60,587 nucleotides of DNA from Firmicutes bacterium AF25-13AC (GCA_003478935.1 QUFP01000027.1:1-60587); one strand, 5' to 3'; numbered from the stretch's first letter, positions 36,269-46,692 are shown. The notes: a model not told the origin generated them from the sequence alone. Translations and numbers: made by a program.

Positions 36269-36984
36269 TGATAACATGTGCAATGTGTGATGATGAACTG
36301 CCGTTTGCCGAGCAGCTTAGAAGTCTTGTAATGGCTTATGCAAAAAAAAGGCGAGTGGAGCTGCAGGCTGAAACATTTGCATCTGCGGAGGAACTTTTAG
36401 AAGAAATTGAAAACGGTGCAGGCTTTGAAATATTGTTTCTTGATATTGAGATGCGAAAAATGGATGGAATCGAACTTGGAAAAAAGCTTCGTGAACGTTC
36501 ATACCAGACACTTATTATATATGTTTCTGGTTATGACCAGTATATGCGCCAGCTGTTTGAAGCGGAGCCATTTCGTTTTTTATCAAAGCCGTTAAAGCAA
36601 GAAGAACTTGAGAATGTGTTAGATAAGGCGTTTGAGCGAATCAGCCGTTTTCACAGAGAGTTGTTTACGATTCGTTTTGGAAAAAACGTGGTTAATCTTC
36701 TTTGCCGAGATATTGTATATCTAGAAAGCAATAAGCGGAAAGTAATTGTTCATACTGTGCGAGGTGAATATGAGTATTACCATAAGCTTGATGAGGCTGA
36801 GGAGGAGCTTTTAGCAATCAGTGCAGATTTTGTACGGATTCACAAGGCTTATCTTGTTAATATGGAGCACGTTGAAGCCTTTCAGTATGAAAAGCTTGCT
36901 CTTAGAGATGGTACAATTTTAAGTATAAGTGAGGCACACCGCGCTAATGTGCGCAGCCGCTTCTGGGAATGGGGTTCTGAGTAA
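36268..36984 (+). CDS. LytTR-family response regulator
   Basis: This 238-residue AgrA/VirR-type regulator has a receiver domain with acidic CDDE, phospho-acceptor Asp in LFLDIEMRKMDGIEL near residue 58, and Lys in LSKPL. A C-terminal LytTR DNA-binding domain follows (IVYLESNKRKVIVHT, FVRIHKAYLVNMEHVEAF). It overlaps yigZ by one base and is followed 26 nt later by a GHKL kinase, which is its likely partner. No signal-peptide gene of agrD type is visible nearby. Confidence 0.93.
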   Translation: MITCAMCDDELPFAEQLRSLVMAYAKKRRVELQAETFASAEELLEEIENGAGFEILFLDIEMRKMDGIELGKKLRERSYQTLIIYVSGYDQYMRQLFEAEPFRFLSKPLKQEELENVLDKAFERISRFHRELFTIRFGKNVVNLLCRDIVYLESNKRKVIVHTVRGEYEYYHKLDEAEEELLAISADFVRIHKAYLVNMEHVEAFQYEKLALRDGTILSISEAHRANVRSRFWEWGSE

Positions 36985-37010
36985 GAATAAACATTGAGAG
37001 GGATCGAAAC

Positions 37011-37931
37011 ATGACAGATTTATTGCTTGTATTATTGATCAATTTTTTTGCATTATATACGACATCACAATATCTTGCAGTTTTGAAAAAAGAAGAACAG
37101 AAAAAAACTTGGCGCTGCCTTTTGCCGCATTTTCTTTTATGGTGTGTGTTAAATCTGTGCTGTTTGATTCTGATTCGTACAAAAGGGGTTCTAAGCTTAT
37201 TTAGTGCAGCAGTTGCTGCGATTATTTTACTGTTCGAGACAATTTTTGCGTTCCAGAAGGAAGAAGCCTGGAAGGAAAAGACAAGGCGAAGGGAATATAT
37301 GACAGGCCGTCAGCTTCAGTACTATGCAAAGCAGTATGAGGCTCTTTCTCATTTTCAGGAAACCATGAGAAAGGAGCGTCATGAGCGAAAAAACCGCAAT
37401 ATGGAGCTTTTGATGCTTGCCCAAAAAGGAGATTTCGATTCTTTAATTTGCCGCTTGAAGGAAGAGCAAAGTCTTATGACACCGCATGCATCAACAACAG
37501 GAAATAGAACAGTAGATGCGGTACTTGGCTTTGAAAAGGCCGTGGCAAGAGAAAAAAAGATTGAAGTGGAAGAATCGATTTCCATTCCAAGAGAAATGGA
37601 GGTGGCAGATTCTGTATTATGCGGTATTCTTGGAAATGCGCTTGATAATGCAATTGAAGCATGTGACAGAGTAAGTGAGAAGGAACGTCTTGTGAAGATT
37701 TTTATGAAGGTTGAACGAAAAAATCTTTTTATTGAAATTAAAAATCGCTATGACGGTACTATTTTTGAAGCGCAGGATGGACGCCTTATAAGCCGTAAAG
37801 ATAATCCACAGGAGCATGGAATGGGTCTTCGCATCATGCATGAACTTTTAGAACATGCAGACGGTAATGTTGAGACAATGTGGGATGAGCAGGTATTTAC
37901 ACTAAGAGTGATGATTTATCATGTGATTTAG
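37011..37931 (+). CDS. GHKL sensor histidine kinase (AgrC-like, short sensor)
   Basis: This 306-residue protein has only about three N-terminal hydrophobic segments, fewer than the usual AgrC sensor of six. Then come a coiled dimerisation region with the phospho-acceptor candidate His in RKERHERKNRN near residue 125, an N box GNALDNAIEACD near 212 and a G box EHGMGLRIM near 272. It is likely to phosphorylate the LytTR regulator just upstream. The ligand is unknown. Confidence 0.88.
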   Translation: MTDLLLVLLINFFALYTTSQYLAVLKKEEQKKTWRCLLPHFLLWCVLNLCCLILIRTKGVLSLFSAAVAAIILLFETIFAFQKEEAWKEKTRRREYMTGRQLQYYAKQYEALSHFQETMRKERHERKNRNMELLMLAQKGDFDSLICRLKEEQSLMTPHASTTGNRTVDAVLGFEKAVAREKKIEVEESISIPREMEVADSVLCGILGNALDNAIEACDRVSEKERLVKIFMKVERKNLFIEIKNRYDGTIFEAQDGRLISRKDNPQEHGMGLRIMHELLEHADGNVETMWDEQVFTLRVMIYHVI

Positions 37932-38033
37932 AATTTAATGGTTACAAAAATATCTGGCAAAAATGACAGCAAAAAAAATACTAATCATTTTTGTGGTAGC
38001 ATAAGAAAAACGAAGATGAAAGGAGGATTAGAT

Positions 38034-38501
38034 GTGGACAGTATCGAAGTTTATGTTTGGCTCATCGTATTTATCGTATTGACAGCGATTGAGATGGCAA
38101 CATTTCAGCTTGTAACCATTTGGTTTGCTGTCGGTGCCGTTGCAGCATTTATTACTTCACTGTTTTCGACATCGTTAGAAGTTCAGCTTATTGTTTTTTT
38201 AGCTGTGTCGATGCTGTTATTGATTTTGGTTCGTCCTATTGCCGGACGCTTTCTTCAGACAAAGACAGTCAAGACAAATGTCGATAGTTTAATTGGAGAT
38301 TATGCAACGGTTACGGCTCGAATACATAATCAGGAAGGCTTTGGAAAAGCTGTAATTCGTGGTCAGGAGTGGACAGCTGCTGCCGAGAAGGATGATGAAA
38401 TTATCGAGGCAGGCAGTCGTGTTGTTGTCACAGGAATACGGGGTGTCAAACTGATCGTTGCAAAGATTGAGCCGTCAAGGACAACACAGGAAAACAGTTA
38501 A
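38034..38501 (+). CDS. NfeD-like membrane protein
   Basis: This protein of about 155 residues has three or four membrane segments at residues 5-75 and a C-terminal OB-fold NfeD domain (VDSLIGDYATVTARIHNQEGFGKAVIRGQEW). GTG 38034 is preferred because AAGGAGG lies 7 nt upstream; an ATG at 38016 would place that site inside the gene. NfeD proteins partner with SPFH proteins, and the next gene encodes one, 44 nt downstream. Confidence 0.85.
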   Translation: MDSIEVYVWLIVFIVLTAIEMATFQLVTIWFAVGAVAAFITSLFSTSLEVQLIVFLAVSMLLLILVRPIAGRFLQTKTVKTNVDSLIGDYATVTARIHNQEGFGKAVIRGQEWTAAAEKDDEIIEAGSRVVVTGIRGVKLIVAKIEPSRTTQENS

Positions 38502-38545
38502 AAGCATAAGCAGTGTATCATTTAAGAGAAAAGGAGTGTATGAGT

Positions 38546-39505
38546 ATGTTAGCAGCATCAATTCTTAGTCCTCAATTTATTGCAGGCGTTATTATTGTCA
38601 TTGTTATTTTATGTATCATTGGTTCATGTATCCGTATTGTGCCACAGGCACATGCCGTTATCGTAGAGCGTTTAGGCGGTTATCTTACGACATGGTCAGT
38701 CGGTGTTCATATCAAGATGCCATTTGTTGATCACGTTGCAAGAAACGTTATCTTAAAGGAACAGGTTGTAGACTTTGATCCGCAGCCGGTTATTACAAAG
38801 GATAATGTTACAATGCTTATTGATACAGTTGTATTTTATCAGATTACAGATCCAAAGCTTTATGCATATGGTGTGGAAAATCCACTGATGGCAATTGAAA
38901 ATCTGACAGCAACGACACTTCGTAACATCATCGGTGAGATGGAGCTTGATGAGACACTTACCTCTCGTGAGACAATCAATACTAAGATGAGAAGCAGTCT
39001 TGATGAGGCAACAGATCCGTGGGGAATTAAGGTAAATCGTGTTGAGCTTAAAAACATTGCACCGCCGTCAGATATTCAGAATTCTATGGAGAAGCAGGCA
39101 AAGGCAGAGCGTGACAAGCGTGCAGCGATCCTTAGTGCAGAAGGTGAAAAGCAGTCTGCAATTCTTCGCGCAGAAGGTAAGAAGCAGTCTGCAATCCTTG
39201 ATGCAGAGGCTGAAAAGCAGGCAGCAATTCTTCGTGCAGAGGCAAAGAAAGAGGCAATGCTTCGTGAGGCAGAAGGTGAAGCAGAGGCAATTCGCCGCGT
39301 TTCTCAGGCGAAGGCTGATGGAATTGCTTATATTAAGGAAGCAAAGGCTGATGCAGCCGTTCTTCAGATTAAGAGTATGGAGGCTTTTGAGAAGGCAGCT
39401 GACGGTAAAGCAACAAAGATCATTGTGCCGTCAAATCTGGCTTCGATTGCAGGAACATTGACTGCACTTTCTGAAACTGTGCAAAAGGATGCACCAGAAT
39501 CTTGA
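38546..39505 (+). CDS. SPFH/stomatin-like (QmcA/slipin-type) membrane protein
   Basis: This protein of about 319 residues has an N-terminal membrane anchor (residues 5-28), a band-7 domain (VPQAHAVIVERLGGYLTTW, GVNRVELKNIAPP equivalent) and an alanine/glutamate-rich coiled coil near residues 185-265. The coil is built from repeated units of about ten residues, AILxAEGxKQS. Such proteins oligomerise into membrane microdomain scaffolds or protease regulators with NfeD. ATG 38546 lies 9 nt after AAGGAG; ATG 38540 is an alternative. Confidence 0.9.
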   Translation: MLAASILSPQFIAGVIIVIVILCIIGSCIRIVPQAHAVIVERLGGYLTTWSVGVHIKMPFVDHVARNVILKEQVVDFDPQPVITKDNVTMLIDTVVFYQITDPKLYAYGVENPLMAIENLTATTLRNIIGEMELDETLTSRETINTKMRSSLDEATDPWGIKVNRVELKNIAPPSDIQNSMEKQAKAERDKRAAILSAEGEKQSAILRAEGKKQSAILDAEAEKQAAILRAEAKKEAMLREAEGEAEAIRRVSQAKADGIAYIKEAKADAAVLQIKSMEAFEKAADGKATKIIVPSNLASIAGTLTALSETVQKDAPES

Positions 39506-39542
39506 AAACTACTTGCAAAATGAATATTATCTGTGCTACAAT

Positions 39543-39573
39543 AAGAGAGTTGCCAACCGGCAGCTCTCTTTTG
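39543..39573 (+). terminator. terminator after the SPFH gene
   Basis: AAGAGAG-TTGCC / GGCAG-CTCTCTT stem with an AACC loop and a TTTT tail. Confidence 0.75.
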
Positions 39574-39662
39574 CTGATGAAAAGTTTAAAAAGACAGATG
39601 CTGGTTTGGGGGGATTTGTGTAACTGAATTAAGTTTTTAGCATTAAGAGGAGTTTTTTCTAT

Positions 39663-41498
39663 ATGAAAACAAAGAGAGAGACAGTAAGAAACGTAGCGAT
39701 TATTGCGCATGTTGACCACGGTAAAACGACACTGGTAGATGAGCTGTTAAAGCAAAGCGGAGTATTTCGTGAGAATCAGGAAGTTCAGGAGCGTGTCATG
39801 GACTCTAATGATATCGAAAGAGAAAGAGGCATCACTATCCTGTCCAAGAATACTGCAGTTACTTATAAAGACTGCAAGATCAACATCATCGATACACCAG
39901 GACATGCGGATTTCGGTGGCGAGGTAGAGCGTGTACTGAAAATGGTAAATGGTGTTATTCTTGTTGTTGACGCATTTGAGGGACCAATGCCGCAGACAAA
40001 GTTCGTTTTAAGCAAGGCACTTGAGCTTGACCTGTCTGTTATTGTATGTATCAATAAGATTGACCGTCCGGAGGCAAGACCGGCGGAAGTTGTAGATGAA
40101 GTATTAGAGCTTTTGATGGATCTTGATGCGAGTGATGAGCAGTTAGACTGTCCATTCTTGTATGCATCTGCAAAGGCTGGCTTTGCAGTTAGAAATTTAG
40201 ATGATCCTAGAGAGAATATGGTTCCATTGTTTGAAACCATTATTGAGCATATTCCGGCACCGGAAGGTGATCCAGAGGCACCGACTCAGATTTTGATCAG
40301 TACCATTGACTACAATGAGTATGTAGGTCGTATTGGTGTTGGTAAGGTTGACAATGGTTTTGTAAAGGTAAATCAGGACTGTGTTATTGTAAATCATCAT
40401 GATCCGAGTATGAAGCGCCGCGTAAAAATCAGTAAGCTGTATGAGTTTGATGGCCTGAATAAGGTAGAGGTACAGCGTGCTGATATCGGTTCCATTGTTG
40501 CAATTTCTGGTATTAGCGATATTCATATCGGTGATACGATTTGTTCGCCGGAGAATCCGGTAGCGATTCCGTTCCAGAAGATTTCTGAGCCGACTATCGC
40601 AATGAACTTTATGGTAAATGATAGTCCTCTTGCTGGTCAGGAAGGAAAATTTGTTACTTCAAGACATTTAAGAGAGAGACTGTTCCGCGAGCTGAACACA
40701 GACGTTTCCCTGCGCGTTGAGGAGACTGAGAACATGGATAGCTTTAAGGTATCCGGAAGAGGTGAGCTTCATCTTTCAGTTCTTGTTGAGAACATGCGCC
40801 GTGAGGGATACGAGTTTGCAGTCAGCAAGGCAGAGGTTTTAACAAAGAGAGATGAGAGAAATCGTCTTTTAGAGCCAATGGAGCTTGTTTATATTGATGT
40901 TCCAGAGGAGTTTTCCGGTACTGTTATCCAGAAACTTTCCAGCCGTAAGGGTGAACTTCACGGAATGGGAACAGCACAGGGTGGCTATACAAGACTGGAG
41001 TTTTCTATCCCATCAAGAGGTCTGATTGGATTCAGAGGTGAATTCATGACTGATACAAAGGGAAATGGTATCATCAATACTATCTTTGATGGTTATGAGG
41101 AGTACAAGGGCGATATTCAGTATCGTAAACAGGGTTCTATTATTGCATTTGAGGATGGCGAGAGTATCACTTATGGTCTTTACAATGCACAGGAAAGAGG
41201 TGTATTGTTTATTGGACCTGGTGAGAAGGTTTACTCTGGTATGGTTGTTGGTCAGACTGGTAAGGCAGAGGACGTAGAAGTTAATGTCTGCAAGACAAAG
41301 CATTTGTCCAACACCCGTTCTTCAGGTTCTGATGATGCACTTCGCCTTGTTCCAAAGAAGGTGATGAGCCTTGAGCAGTGTATGGATTTCATTGATACTG
41401 ATGAGTTACTTGAGGTAACACCAAAGAACCTTCGTATCAGAAAGAAGATTCTGGATCCAACACTTCGTAAACGTGCAGCACTGCGTAAGCAGCAGTAA
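39663..41498 (+). CDS. typA: ribosome-associated GTPase TypA/BipA
   Basis: This full-length 611-residue translational GTPase has G1 AHVDHGKTT near residue 16, G2 region RERGITILSK, G3 DTPGHADFGGE near 73, G4 NKID near 128, EF-G-like domains and the C-terminal BipA region (NTRSSGSDDALRL). It is involved in 50S assembly and stress or low-temperature growth. A TTAAGAGGAG site precedes the ATG. Confidence 0.97.
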   Translation: MKTKRETVRNVAIIAHVDHGKTTLVDELLKQSGVFRENQEVQERVMDSNDIERERGITILSKNTAVTYKDCKINIIDTPGHADFGGEVERVLKMVNGVILVVDAFEGPMPQTKFVLSKALELDLSVIVCINKIDRPEARPAEVVDEVLELLMDLDASDEQLDCPFLYASAKAGFAVRNLDDPRENMVPLFETIIEHIPAPEGDPEAPTQILISTIDYNEYVGRIGVGKVDNGFVKVNQDCVIVNHHDPSMKRRVKISKLYEFDGLNKVEVQRADIGSIVAISGISDIHIGDTICSPENPVAIPFQKISEPTIAMNFMVNDSPLAGQEGKFVTSRHLRERLFRELNTDVSLRVEETENMDSFKVSGRGELHLSVLVENMRREGYEFAVSKAEVLTKRDERNRLLEPMELVYIDVPEEFSGTVIQKLSSRKGELHGMGTAQGGYTRLEFSIPSRGLIGFRGEFMTDTKGNGIINTIFDGYEEYKGDIQYRKQGSIIAFEDGESITYGLYNAQERGVLFIGPGEKVYSGMVVGQTGKAEDVEVNVCKTKHLSNTRSSGSDDALRLVPKKVMSLEQCMDFIDTDELLEVTPKNLRIRKKILDPTLRKRAALRKQQ

Positions 41499-41516
41499 GC
41501 ATAGATAATAAACAGG

Positions 41517-41539
41517 ATGCGGCGTTGCTATGGCCGCAT
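41517..41539 (+). other. hairpin between typA and kduI
   Basis: A 7-bp stem ATGCGGC/GCCGCAT without a T tract, just before the kduI ribosome site. It is more likely a processing or translational element than a terminator. Confidence 0.4.
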
Positions 41540-41556
41540 AACAAAGGAGGATTTTT

Positions 41557-42420
41557 ATGGAGTTAAGAACTGCTGTAAGTCCAAGAGATGTTAAGACTTA
41601 TACCACACAGAGACTCAGAGAGGAATTTCTGATTCAGGGACTGTTTGTACCAGGTGAGATTAAACTGGTATACAGCCACATCGATCGTATTATCACAGGA
41701 AGTGCAACACCGGCAGAGAATGCACTTGAGCTGACTGCAGGAGATGAGCTTCGTGCAAAGTACTTCTGTGAGAGAAGAGAGCTTGGTGTAATTAACATCG
41801 GCGGCAAGGGAACAATCACTGTTGATGGAAAGGTATATACCGTTGACTATAAGGAAGGTATGTACATCGGAATGGGAACACAGAAGATTGTATTCGCAAG
41901 TGAAGATGCTTCCAACCCGGCAAAATTCTATTTAAACAGTGCACCGGCACATCGTACCTATCCGACTGTTTTAATTAAGCCAGAAGGTACACCAGAGGAA
42001 GGTGTTGTCATCGTTAAGGATGAGAACAAGGTAGAGCTTGGTTCACTTGAGCTTTCAAACCATCGTACAATCTGCAAGTACATCCTTCCAGGTCAGGTAG
42101 AGAGCTGTCAGCTTGAAATGGGTATGACAAAGCTTGAGCCAGGCAGTGTATGGAATACAATGCCATGTCATACACATGACAGACGTATGGAGGTTTATCT
42201 GTACTTTGATATTCCAGAGGATGCATTTGTTATGCATTACATGGGAGAGCCGCAGGAGACTCGTCATATCGTTATGAGAAACGAGGAAGCTGTTATTTCT
42301 CCAAGTTGGTCTATTCACAGTGGTTCAGGTTCTCAGGCATACACATTTATCTGGGGTATGGTTGGCGAGAATCAGGATTTCGATGATATGGACGGTATTG
42401 CAAATCAGGATATCATGTAA
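41557..42420 (+). CDS. kduI: 5-dehydro-4-deoxy-D-glucuronate isomerase
   Basis: This 287-residue cupin-type isomerase of pectin/uronate breakdown has N-terminal SPRDVKTYTTQRLREEFLIQ, zinc ligands in MPCHTHDRRMEVYLYFD and the C-terminal SPSWSIHSGSGSQAYTFIWGM. AAAGGAGG precedes the ATG. KduD (the next enzyme) is not adjacent, so the gene is isolated here; a strong terminator follows. It fits a plant polysaccharide-degrading lifestyle with the arabinan locus. Confidence 0.95.
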   Translation: MELRTAVSPRDVKTYTTQRLREEFLIQGLFVPGEIKLVYSHIDRIITGSATPAENALELTAGDELRAKYFCERRELGVINIGGKGTITVDGKVYTVDYKEGMYIGMGTQKIVFASEDASNPAKFYLNSAPAHRTYPTVLIKPEGTPEEGVVIVKDENKVELGSLELSNHRTICKYILPGQVESCQLEMGMTKLEPGSVWNTMPCHTHDRRMEVYLYFDIPEDAFVMHYMGEPQETRHIVMRNEEAVISPSWSIHSGSGSQAYTFIWGMVGENQDFDDMDGIANQDIM

Positions 42421-42435
42421 TCAAGACATTATTTT

Positions 42436-42468
42436 CCGCTCCGGCATTTGCCGGGGCGGTTTTTTTTG
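42436..42468 (+). terminator. terminator of kduI
   Basis: CCGCTCCGGC-ATTT-GCCGGGGCGG is followed by TTTTTTTT. Confidence 0.9.
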
Positions 42469-42565
42469 TTCATGCAGTTTTGTTCACATCTTTGCCATAT
42501 TTATTTGATAAAATATTTATAAACGCGAATTATGCTGACAAAGAAAAGAAAGGATGGAATACGCA

Positions 42566-43240
42566 ATGGAAAAGATAAAAGTATTGGTAGTAGATGATGA
42601 GAGCAGAATGAGAAAGCTTGTAAGTGACTTTTTGACAAGAGACGGCTATGAAGTCATCGAGGCTGGAGATGGAGAGGAAGCAGTAGAGATTTTTTTCCAG
42701 AATAAGGATATTGCAGTAATCCTTCTTGATGTTATGATGCCAAAGATGAATGGCTGGCAGGTGTTAAAGACAATCCGCGAATATTCACAGGTACCTGTTA
42801 TTATGCTGACTGCAAAGGGTGAGGAACAGGATGAGCTGCATGGCTTTGATCTTGGTGTAGATGAGTATATAAGCAAGCCATTCAGTCCTAAGATTTTAGT
42901 GGCAAGAGTCGGAGCTGTGTTAAAGAGAAGCAATCAGGTAAAATCAAGCAAGTTAGAGTGCGGCGGAATAGTGATAGATAAAGCAGCACATCAGGTAACA
43001 ATAGATGGCAAGGAAATTGAGCTTAGTTTCAAAGAATTTGAACTTTTGACGTATTTTATGGAGAACAGAGGATTGGCACTGTCAAGAGAAAAAATTTTAA
43101 ATAATGTTTGGAATTATGATTATTTTGGCGATGCCAGAACAATTGATACTCACGTAAAGAAATTAAGAAGCAAGATGGGTGAGAAGGGCGAATATATTCA
43201 TACCATCTGGGGCATGGGCTACAAATTTGAGGTAGAATGA
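42566..43240 (+). CDS. OmpR/PhoB-family response regulator
   Basis: This 224-residue protein has a receiver domain with VVDDE, Asp in VILLDVMMPKMNGWQ near residue 53 and Lys in YISKPFSP near 105. A winged helix DNA-binding domain follows (LSFKEFELLTYFMENRG, DARTIDTHVKKLRSKMGEKG). ATG 42566 is chosen because ATG 42554 lies too close to the AAAGGA site. Its stop overlaps the kinase start. The genes it controls are unknown. Confidence 0.95.
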   Translation: MEKIKVLVVDDESRMRKLVSDFLTRDGYEVIEAGDGEEAVEIFFQNKDIAVILLDVMMPKMNGWQVLKTIREYSQVPVIMLTAKGEEQDELHGFDLGVDEYISKPFSPKILVARVGAVLKRSNQVKSSKLECGGIVIDKAAHQVTIDGKEIELSFKEFELLTYFMENRGLALSREKILNNVWNYDYFGDARTIDTHVKKLRSKMGEKGEYIHTIWGMGYKFEVE

Positions 43241-44777
43241 TGAAATCATCCATAAGAACACAGATTATGACTGCCTTTGTTGCAATTCTTACATTGACAA
43301 TGGTGTTGTGTATAGGGTTAAATAACGGACTGCTGAAGGATTTTTATTATCAGAAGAAGCAGGAAAAGGTTGTTCATTATTATCAAAAGCTTGATCAGCT
43401 GACTAATAATAAAAGTGAAAATGATAGTAAAGTCAGCGCAGTTTTGATTAGCATGCGTGATGCAGATAATATTTCTTTTATTCAGACAACATCAGACTGG
43501 TCACTAGATGAAGTGAGTGCAAACTGTGTATCTAATATGCAGGCGAGCGAACTTCGTCATCGTCTTATGCAGTATATTTTGGTATGGGACCGCATGGACA
43601 CAGTCACAACATTAAAGCAAGGGGAACGATATAAAATTTTAAAATATTACGATCCTATTGAAGGAACCTCATATATGGACTGTTATGGTTCTTTGAGCAA
43701 TGGAACCTTCTTTTTAATGTCTACGCCGTTAGAAGCTGTGCAGGACAGTGCACAGATTTCCAATCAATTTTTCATGTTCACCTGCTTAGGAGGAATGCTG
43801 CTTGCACTTATTGTCATCAGTGTGATATCTAATCGTCTGACAAGACCGCTTCTGCAGCTTGCTGAGATTGCAGATCATATGGCAAATCTTGATTTTACGA
43901 GCAAATATACGGGCGATCTGAATAATGAAATTGGTCTTTTGGGAAACAGCATGAACTCAATGTCAGAGCAGTTAGAGAGTACAATTAATCAGCTGCAGAC
44001 AGCAAATGAACAGTTAAAAAAGGATATTGATGAAAAAATCCAGATTGACGAAGTGCGAAAAGAATTTTTGTCAAATGTTTCACATGAGTTAAAGACGCCA
44101 ATTGCATTGATCCAGGGTTATGCGGAAGGTCTTCAGGAAGGAATCAGTGACGATCCAGAAAGCCGTGCTTTTTATTGTGATGTAATTGTCGATGAAGCAA
44201 AAAAAATGAACCGCATGGTGCGAAAGCTTCTTACACTCAATCATCTTGAATTTGGGCAGGATGCGCTCACAGAAGAACCATTTGATATTTGTGAGATGCT
44301 TACAACGCTTCTCAATTCAAGTGCACTGGAAATGCAAAAGAAGGAAATTAAGGTGATAAAACAGTATCCTGCTTCCTGTATGGTGATTGGTGATGAATTT
44401 AAAATTGAGGAAGTTTGTACTAATTATATAAGCAATGCAATGAACCATGTAAATGGAGACATGCGTATTTGTGTGACGCTAGAGGAACAAGATGATACTG
44501 TAAAGATAACGGTAGCCAATACGGGAGATCCTATTCCAGAGGATTCCCTTGATAAAGTATGGATCAAGTTTATAAGGTCGATAAAGCAAGAACAAGAGAA
44601 TATGGAGGAAGCGGTATCGGTCTTTCTATTGTAAAAGCCATTATGGATGCTCATAAGCAGCCGTTTGGTGTATATAATACAGCAGAAGGCGTTGCATTCT
44701 GGTTTTGCTTAAAAAAAGCGCCAAAAGAAGAAACAGATGTACAGGAGAATGAGAATGACACAGGAAGTATGGAATAA
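43237..44777 (+). CDS. sensor histidine kinase (frame broken by one missing base)
   Basis: This HisKA kinase has about 513 residues. A first membrane segment (about 10-30) leads to an extracellular sensor region, a second membrane segment (about 170-195), HAMP, an H box SHELKTPIALIQGYAEG near residue 284 and an N box NYISNAMNH near 391. The frame shifts near 44561: adding a G to TGG/AT restores VWDQVYKVDKARTREYGGSGIGLSIVKAIMD, the G box region. Without it the kinase would lack its ATP-binding end. It is coupled to the response regulator upstream. Confidence 0.88.
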
Positions 44778-45258
44778 GATAATAAACAGTGAAATGCTGT
44801 TAATCGGAATCGGCACACAGCTGTCAGTGAAAGAGGATAATGAAAAACAGATTGATGAGGTATATGGTACGCTGGCAAAGCTGGCAAAAGGAAGAAATTG
44901 TTTTGCAATTACATCAAATACGGATCAAAAGCTGTTAGATGGGCGAATTTCTAAGTTTTTGACGGCAGCACCGAAGGTGGAAGGACAAGAAAAGCAGTGG
45001 GAAGCCTATATGAATTGGCTTAGCTGCTCATTGACGCATGAACTTACGATTTTAGAGCTTGGTGAGGGCTTTGCTGATCCGATGGTTATGCGCTGGCCAT
45101 TTGAGAAAGTGCTGTCCATGCATCAGAAGGCAACGCTGATTCGTGTACATCCGATGCTGTATCAGGTGCCGGCCGATTTGAATGGCAGAGGTATTGGTGT
45201 GAAGGAAGATTGCATCCAATTTGTAAAAGAAATAGCAGAACAGTTGTCACATGAATAA
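44755..45258 (+). CDS. small Sir2-like Rossmann-fold protein, function unknown
   Basis: This 167-residue protein has elements of an NAD-binding Sir2-like fold: LLIGIGTQLSV at the start, CFAITSNTDQKLLDGRI in the middle and LTILELGEGFADPMVMRWPFEK plus ATLIRVHP. The zinc cysteines and the catalytic His of true sirtuins are not apparent, so deacetylase activity is doubtful. ATG 44755 follows CAGGAGA and overlaps the kinase end by 23 nt. It may be regulated with the two-component pair. Confidence 0.55.
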   Translation: MTQEVWNKIINSEMLLIGIGTQLSVKEDNEKQIDEVYGTLAKLAKGRNCFAITSNTDQKLLDGRISKFLTAAPKVEGQEKQWEAYMNWLSCSLTHELTILELGEGFADPMVMRWPFEKVLSMHQKATLIRVHPMLYQVPADLNGRGIGVKEDCIQFVKEIAEQLSHE

Positions 45259-45310
45259 TCATATGATATAATCAAGCTGTTTTTACACACATGAATCTGG
45301 GGGTGGCACG

Positions 45311-45928
45311 TTGATAGCGATTATTGATTATGATGCAGGAAACATTAAAAGTGTAGAAAAAGCACTTTTGTCAATGGGAGAGACACCTGTTTTGACAAGA
45401 GATCCTGAGGTAATTCTTCAGGCAGATCATATTATCTTGCCGGGAGTGGGATCATTTGGAGATGCGATGGAAAACTTAAATAAGTTTGGATTAATTGATG
45501 TTATCCATGAGGCAATAAACAGAAAAATTCCATTTTTAGGTATCTGTCTGGGTTTACAGCTTCTTTTTGAGAGCAGTGAGGAGACACCAGGCGTAGCTGG
45601 TCTTGGTATTCTTAAGGGAAAGATTGTGCGCATTCCAGAAGGTCCTGGTCTTAAAATTCCACATATGGGATGGAACTCCCTGAATGTGCGCGAGGGAGCG
45701 TCATTATTTAAGGGACTGGAAAAGGAACCTTATGTGTATTTTGTGCATTCGTATTACCTGCAGGCCAAAGACCCCAAAATCGTAGCAGCAACAGCAGAAT
45801 ATGGTGTTACTATCCACGCATCGGTAGAAAAAGAAAACGTTTTTGCATGTCAGTTTCACCCAGAGAAGAGTTCAAAAACAGGGCTTGCGATTCTTAAAAA
45901 TTTCTTGGCGCAAAGGAGGGAAGGCTAA
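45311..45928 (+). CDS. hisH: imidazole glycerol phosphate synthase glutaminase subunit
   Basis: This 205-residue class I glutamine amidotransferase has the Cys nucleophile in [13 protein letters not shown] near residue 81, His in QFHPEKSS near 183, Glu two residues on, and GVGSFGDAM near 48. It supplies ammonia to HisF. The start codon is probably TTG (45311) after GGGGGTGG. It overlaps hisF by one base. The rest of the his operon is absent here. Confidence 0.95.
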   Translation: MIAIIDYDAGNIKSVEKALLSMGETPVLTRDPEVILQADHIILPGVGSFGDAMENLNKFGLIDVIHEAINRKIPFLGICLGLQLLFESSEETPGVAGLGILKGKIVRIPEGPGLKIPHMGWNSLNVREGASLFKGLEKEPYVYFVHSYYLQAKDPKIVAATAEYGVTIHASVEKENVFACQFHPEKSSKTGLAILKNFLAQRREG

Positions 45929-46692
45929 TGTTTACAAAGCGAATTATTCCTTGCCTGGACGTACATAACGGACGAGTTGTAAAGGGTGTTAATTTTGTGA
46001 ATTTAAAGGATGCCGGAGATCCAGTTGAGATAGCGGCAGCTTATGATGCGCTAGGTGCAGATGAGCTGGTATTTCTTGATATTACAGCGTCAAGTGATTC
46101 CAGAAACATTGTGGTTGATATGGTGCGCAGGGTAGCACAGAAGGTATTTATTCCATTTACTGTAGGCGGCGGAATCCGTACAGTAGAGGATTTTCGTATG
46201 CTTCTTCGTGAGGGCGCAGATAAAATATCAATCAATTCATCTGCTATCAATACACCGCAGCTTATAAGTGATGCAGCTGATAAATTTGGAAGTCAGTGTG
46301 TAGTTGTGGCGATTGATGCAAAAAAAAGAGCAGATGGCAGCGGATGGAATGTTTATAAAAACGGAGGCCGTATTGATACTGGACTTGATGCAGTAGAGTG
46401 GGCAGCAAAGGTTGTAAGAATGGGTGCAGGAGAAATTCTTCTAACAAGTATGGACTGCGACGGTATGAAGACAGGCTACGACATTGCACTGACAAGACAA
46501 GTATCAGAGGCAGTTAGTGTTCCAGTCATTGCATCTGGCGGTGCAGGAACGAAGGAACATTTTTATCAGGCGCTCACAGATGGAAAGGCAGATGCTGCGC
46601 TTGCGGCAAGTTTGTTCCATTATAAGGAGCTTGAGATTGCAGATTTAAAACGGTATTTGAAGGAACGCGGCATCAGCGTGCGTATCAATTGA
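45928..46692 (+). CDS. hisF: imidazole glycerol phosphate synthase cyclase subunit
   Basis: This 254-residue TIM barrel has N-terminal [20 protein letters not shown] (Asp 11 as catalytic residue), [20 protein letters not shown] and [15 protein letters not shown] (second catalytic Asp near residue 132). It makes IGP and AICAR from PRFAR with ammonia from HisH. It is translationally coupled to hisH. Confidence 0.97.
   Translation: MFTKRIIPCLDVHNGRVVKGVNFVNLKDAGDPVEIAAAYDALGADELVFLDITASSDSRNIVVDMVRRVAQKVFIPFTVGGGIRTVEDFRMLLREGADKISINSSAINTPQLISDAADKFGSQCVVVAIDAKKRADGSGWNVYKNGGRIDTGLDAVEWAAKVVRMGAGEILLTSMDCDGMKTGYDIALTRQVSEAVSVPVIASGGAGTKEHFYQALTDGKADAALAASLFHYKELEIADLKRYLKERGISVRIN

Noticed and set aside
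39100..39320. Possible DNA tandem repeat or CRISPR-like array
   Set aside because: The periodicity is due to repeated AILxAEGxKQS units of the SPFH coiled coil; there are no conserved repeats with unique spacers.
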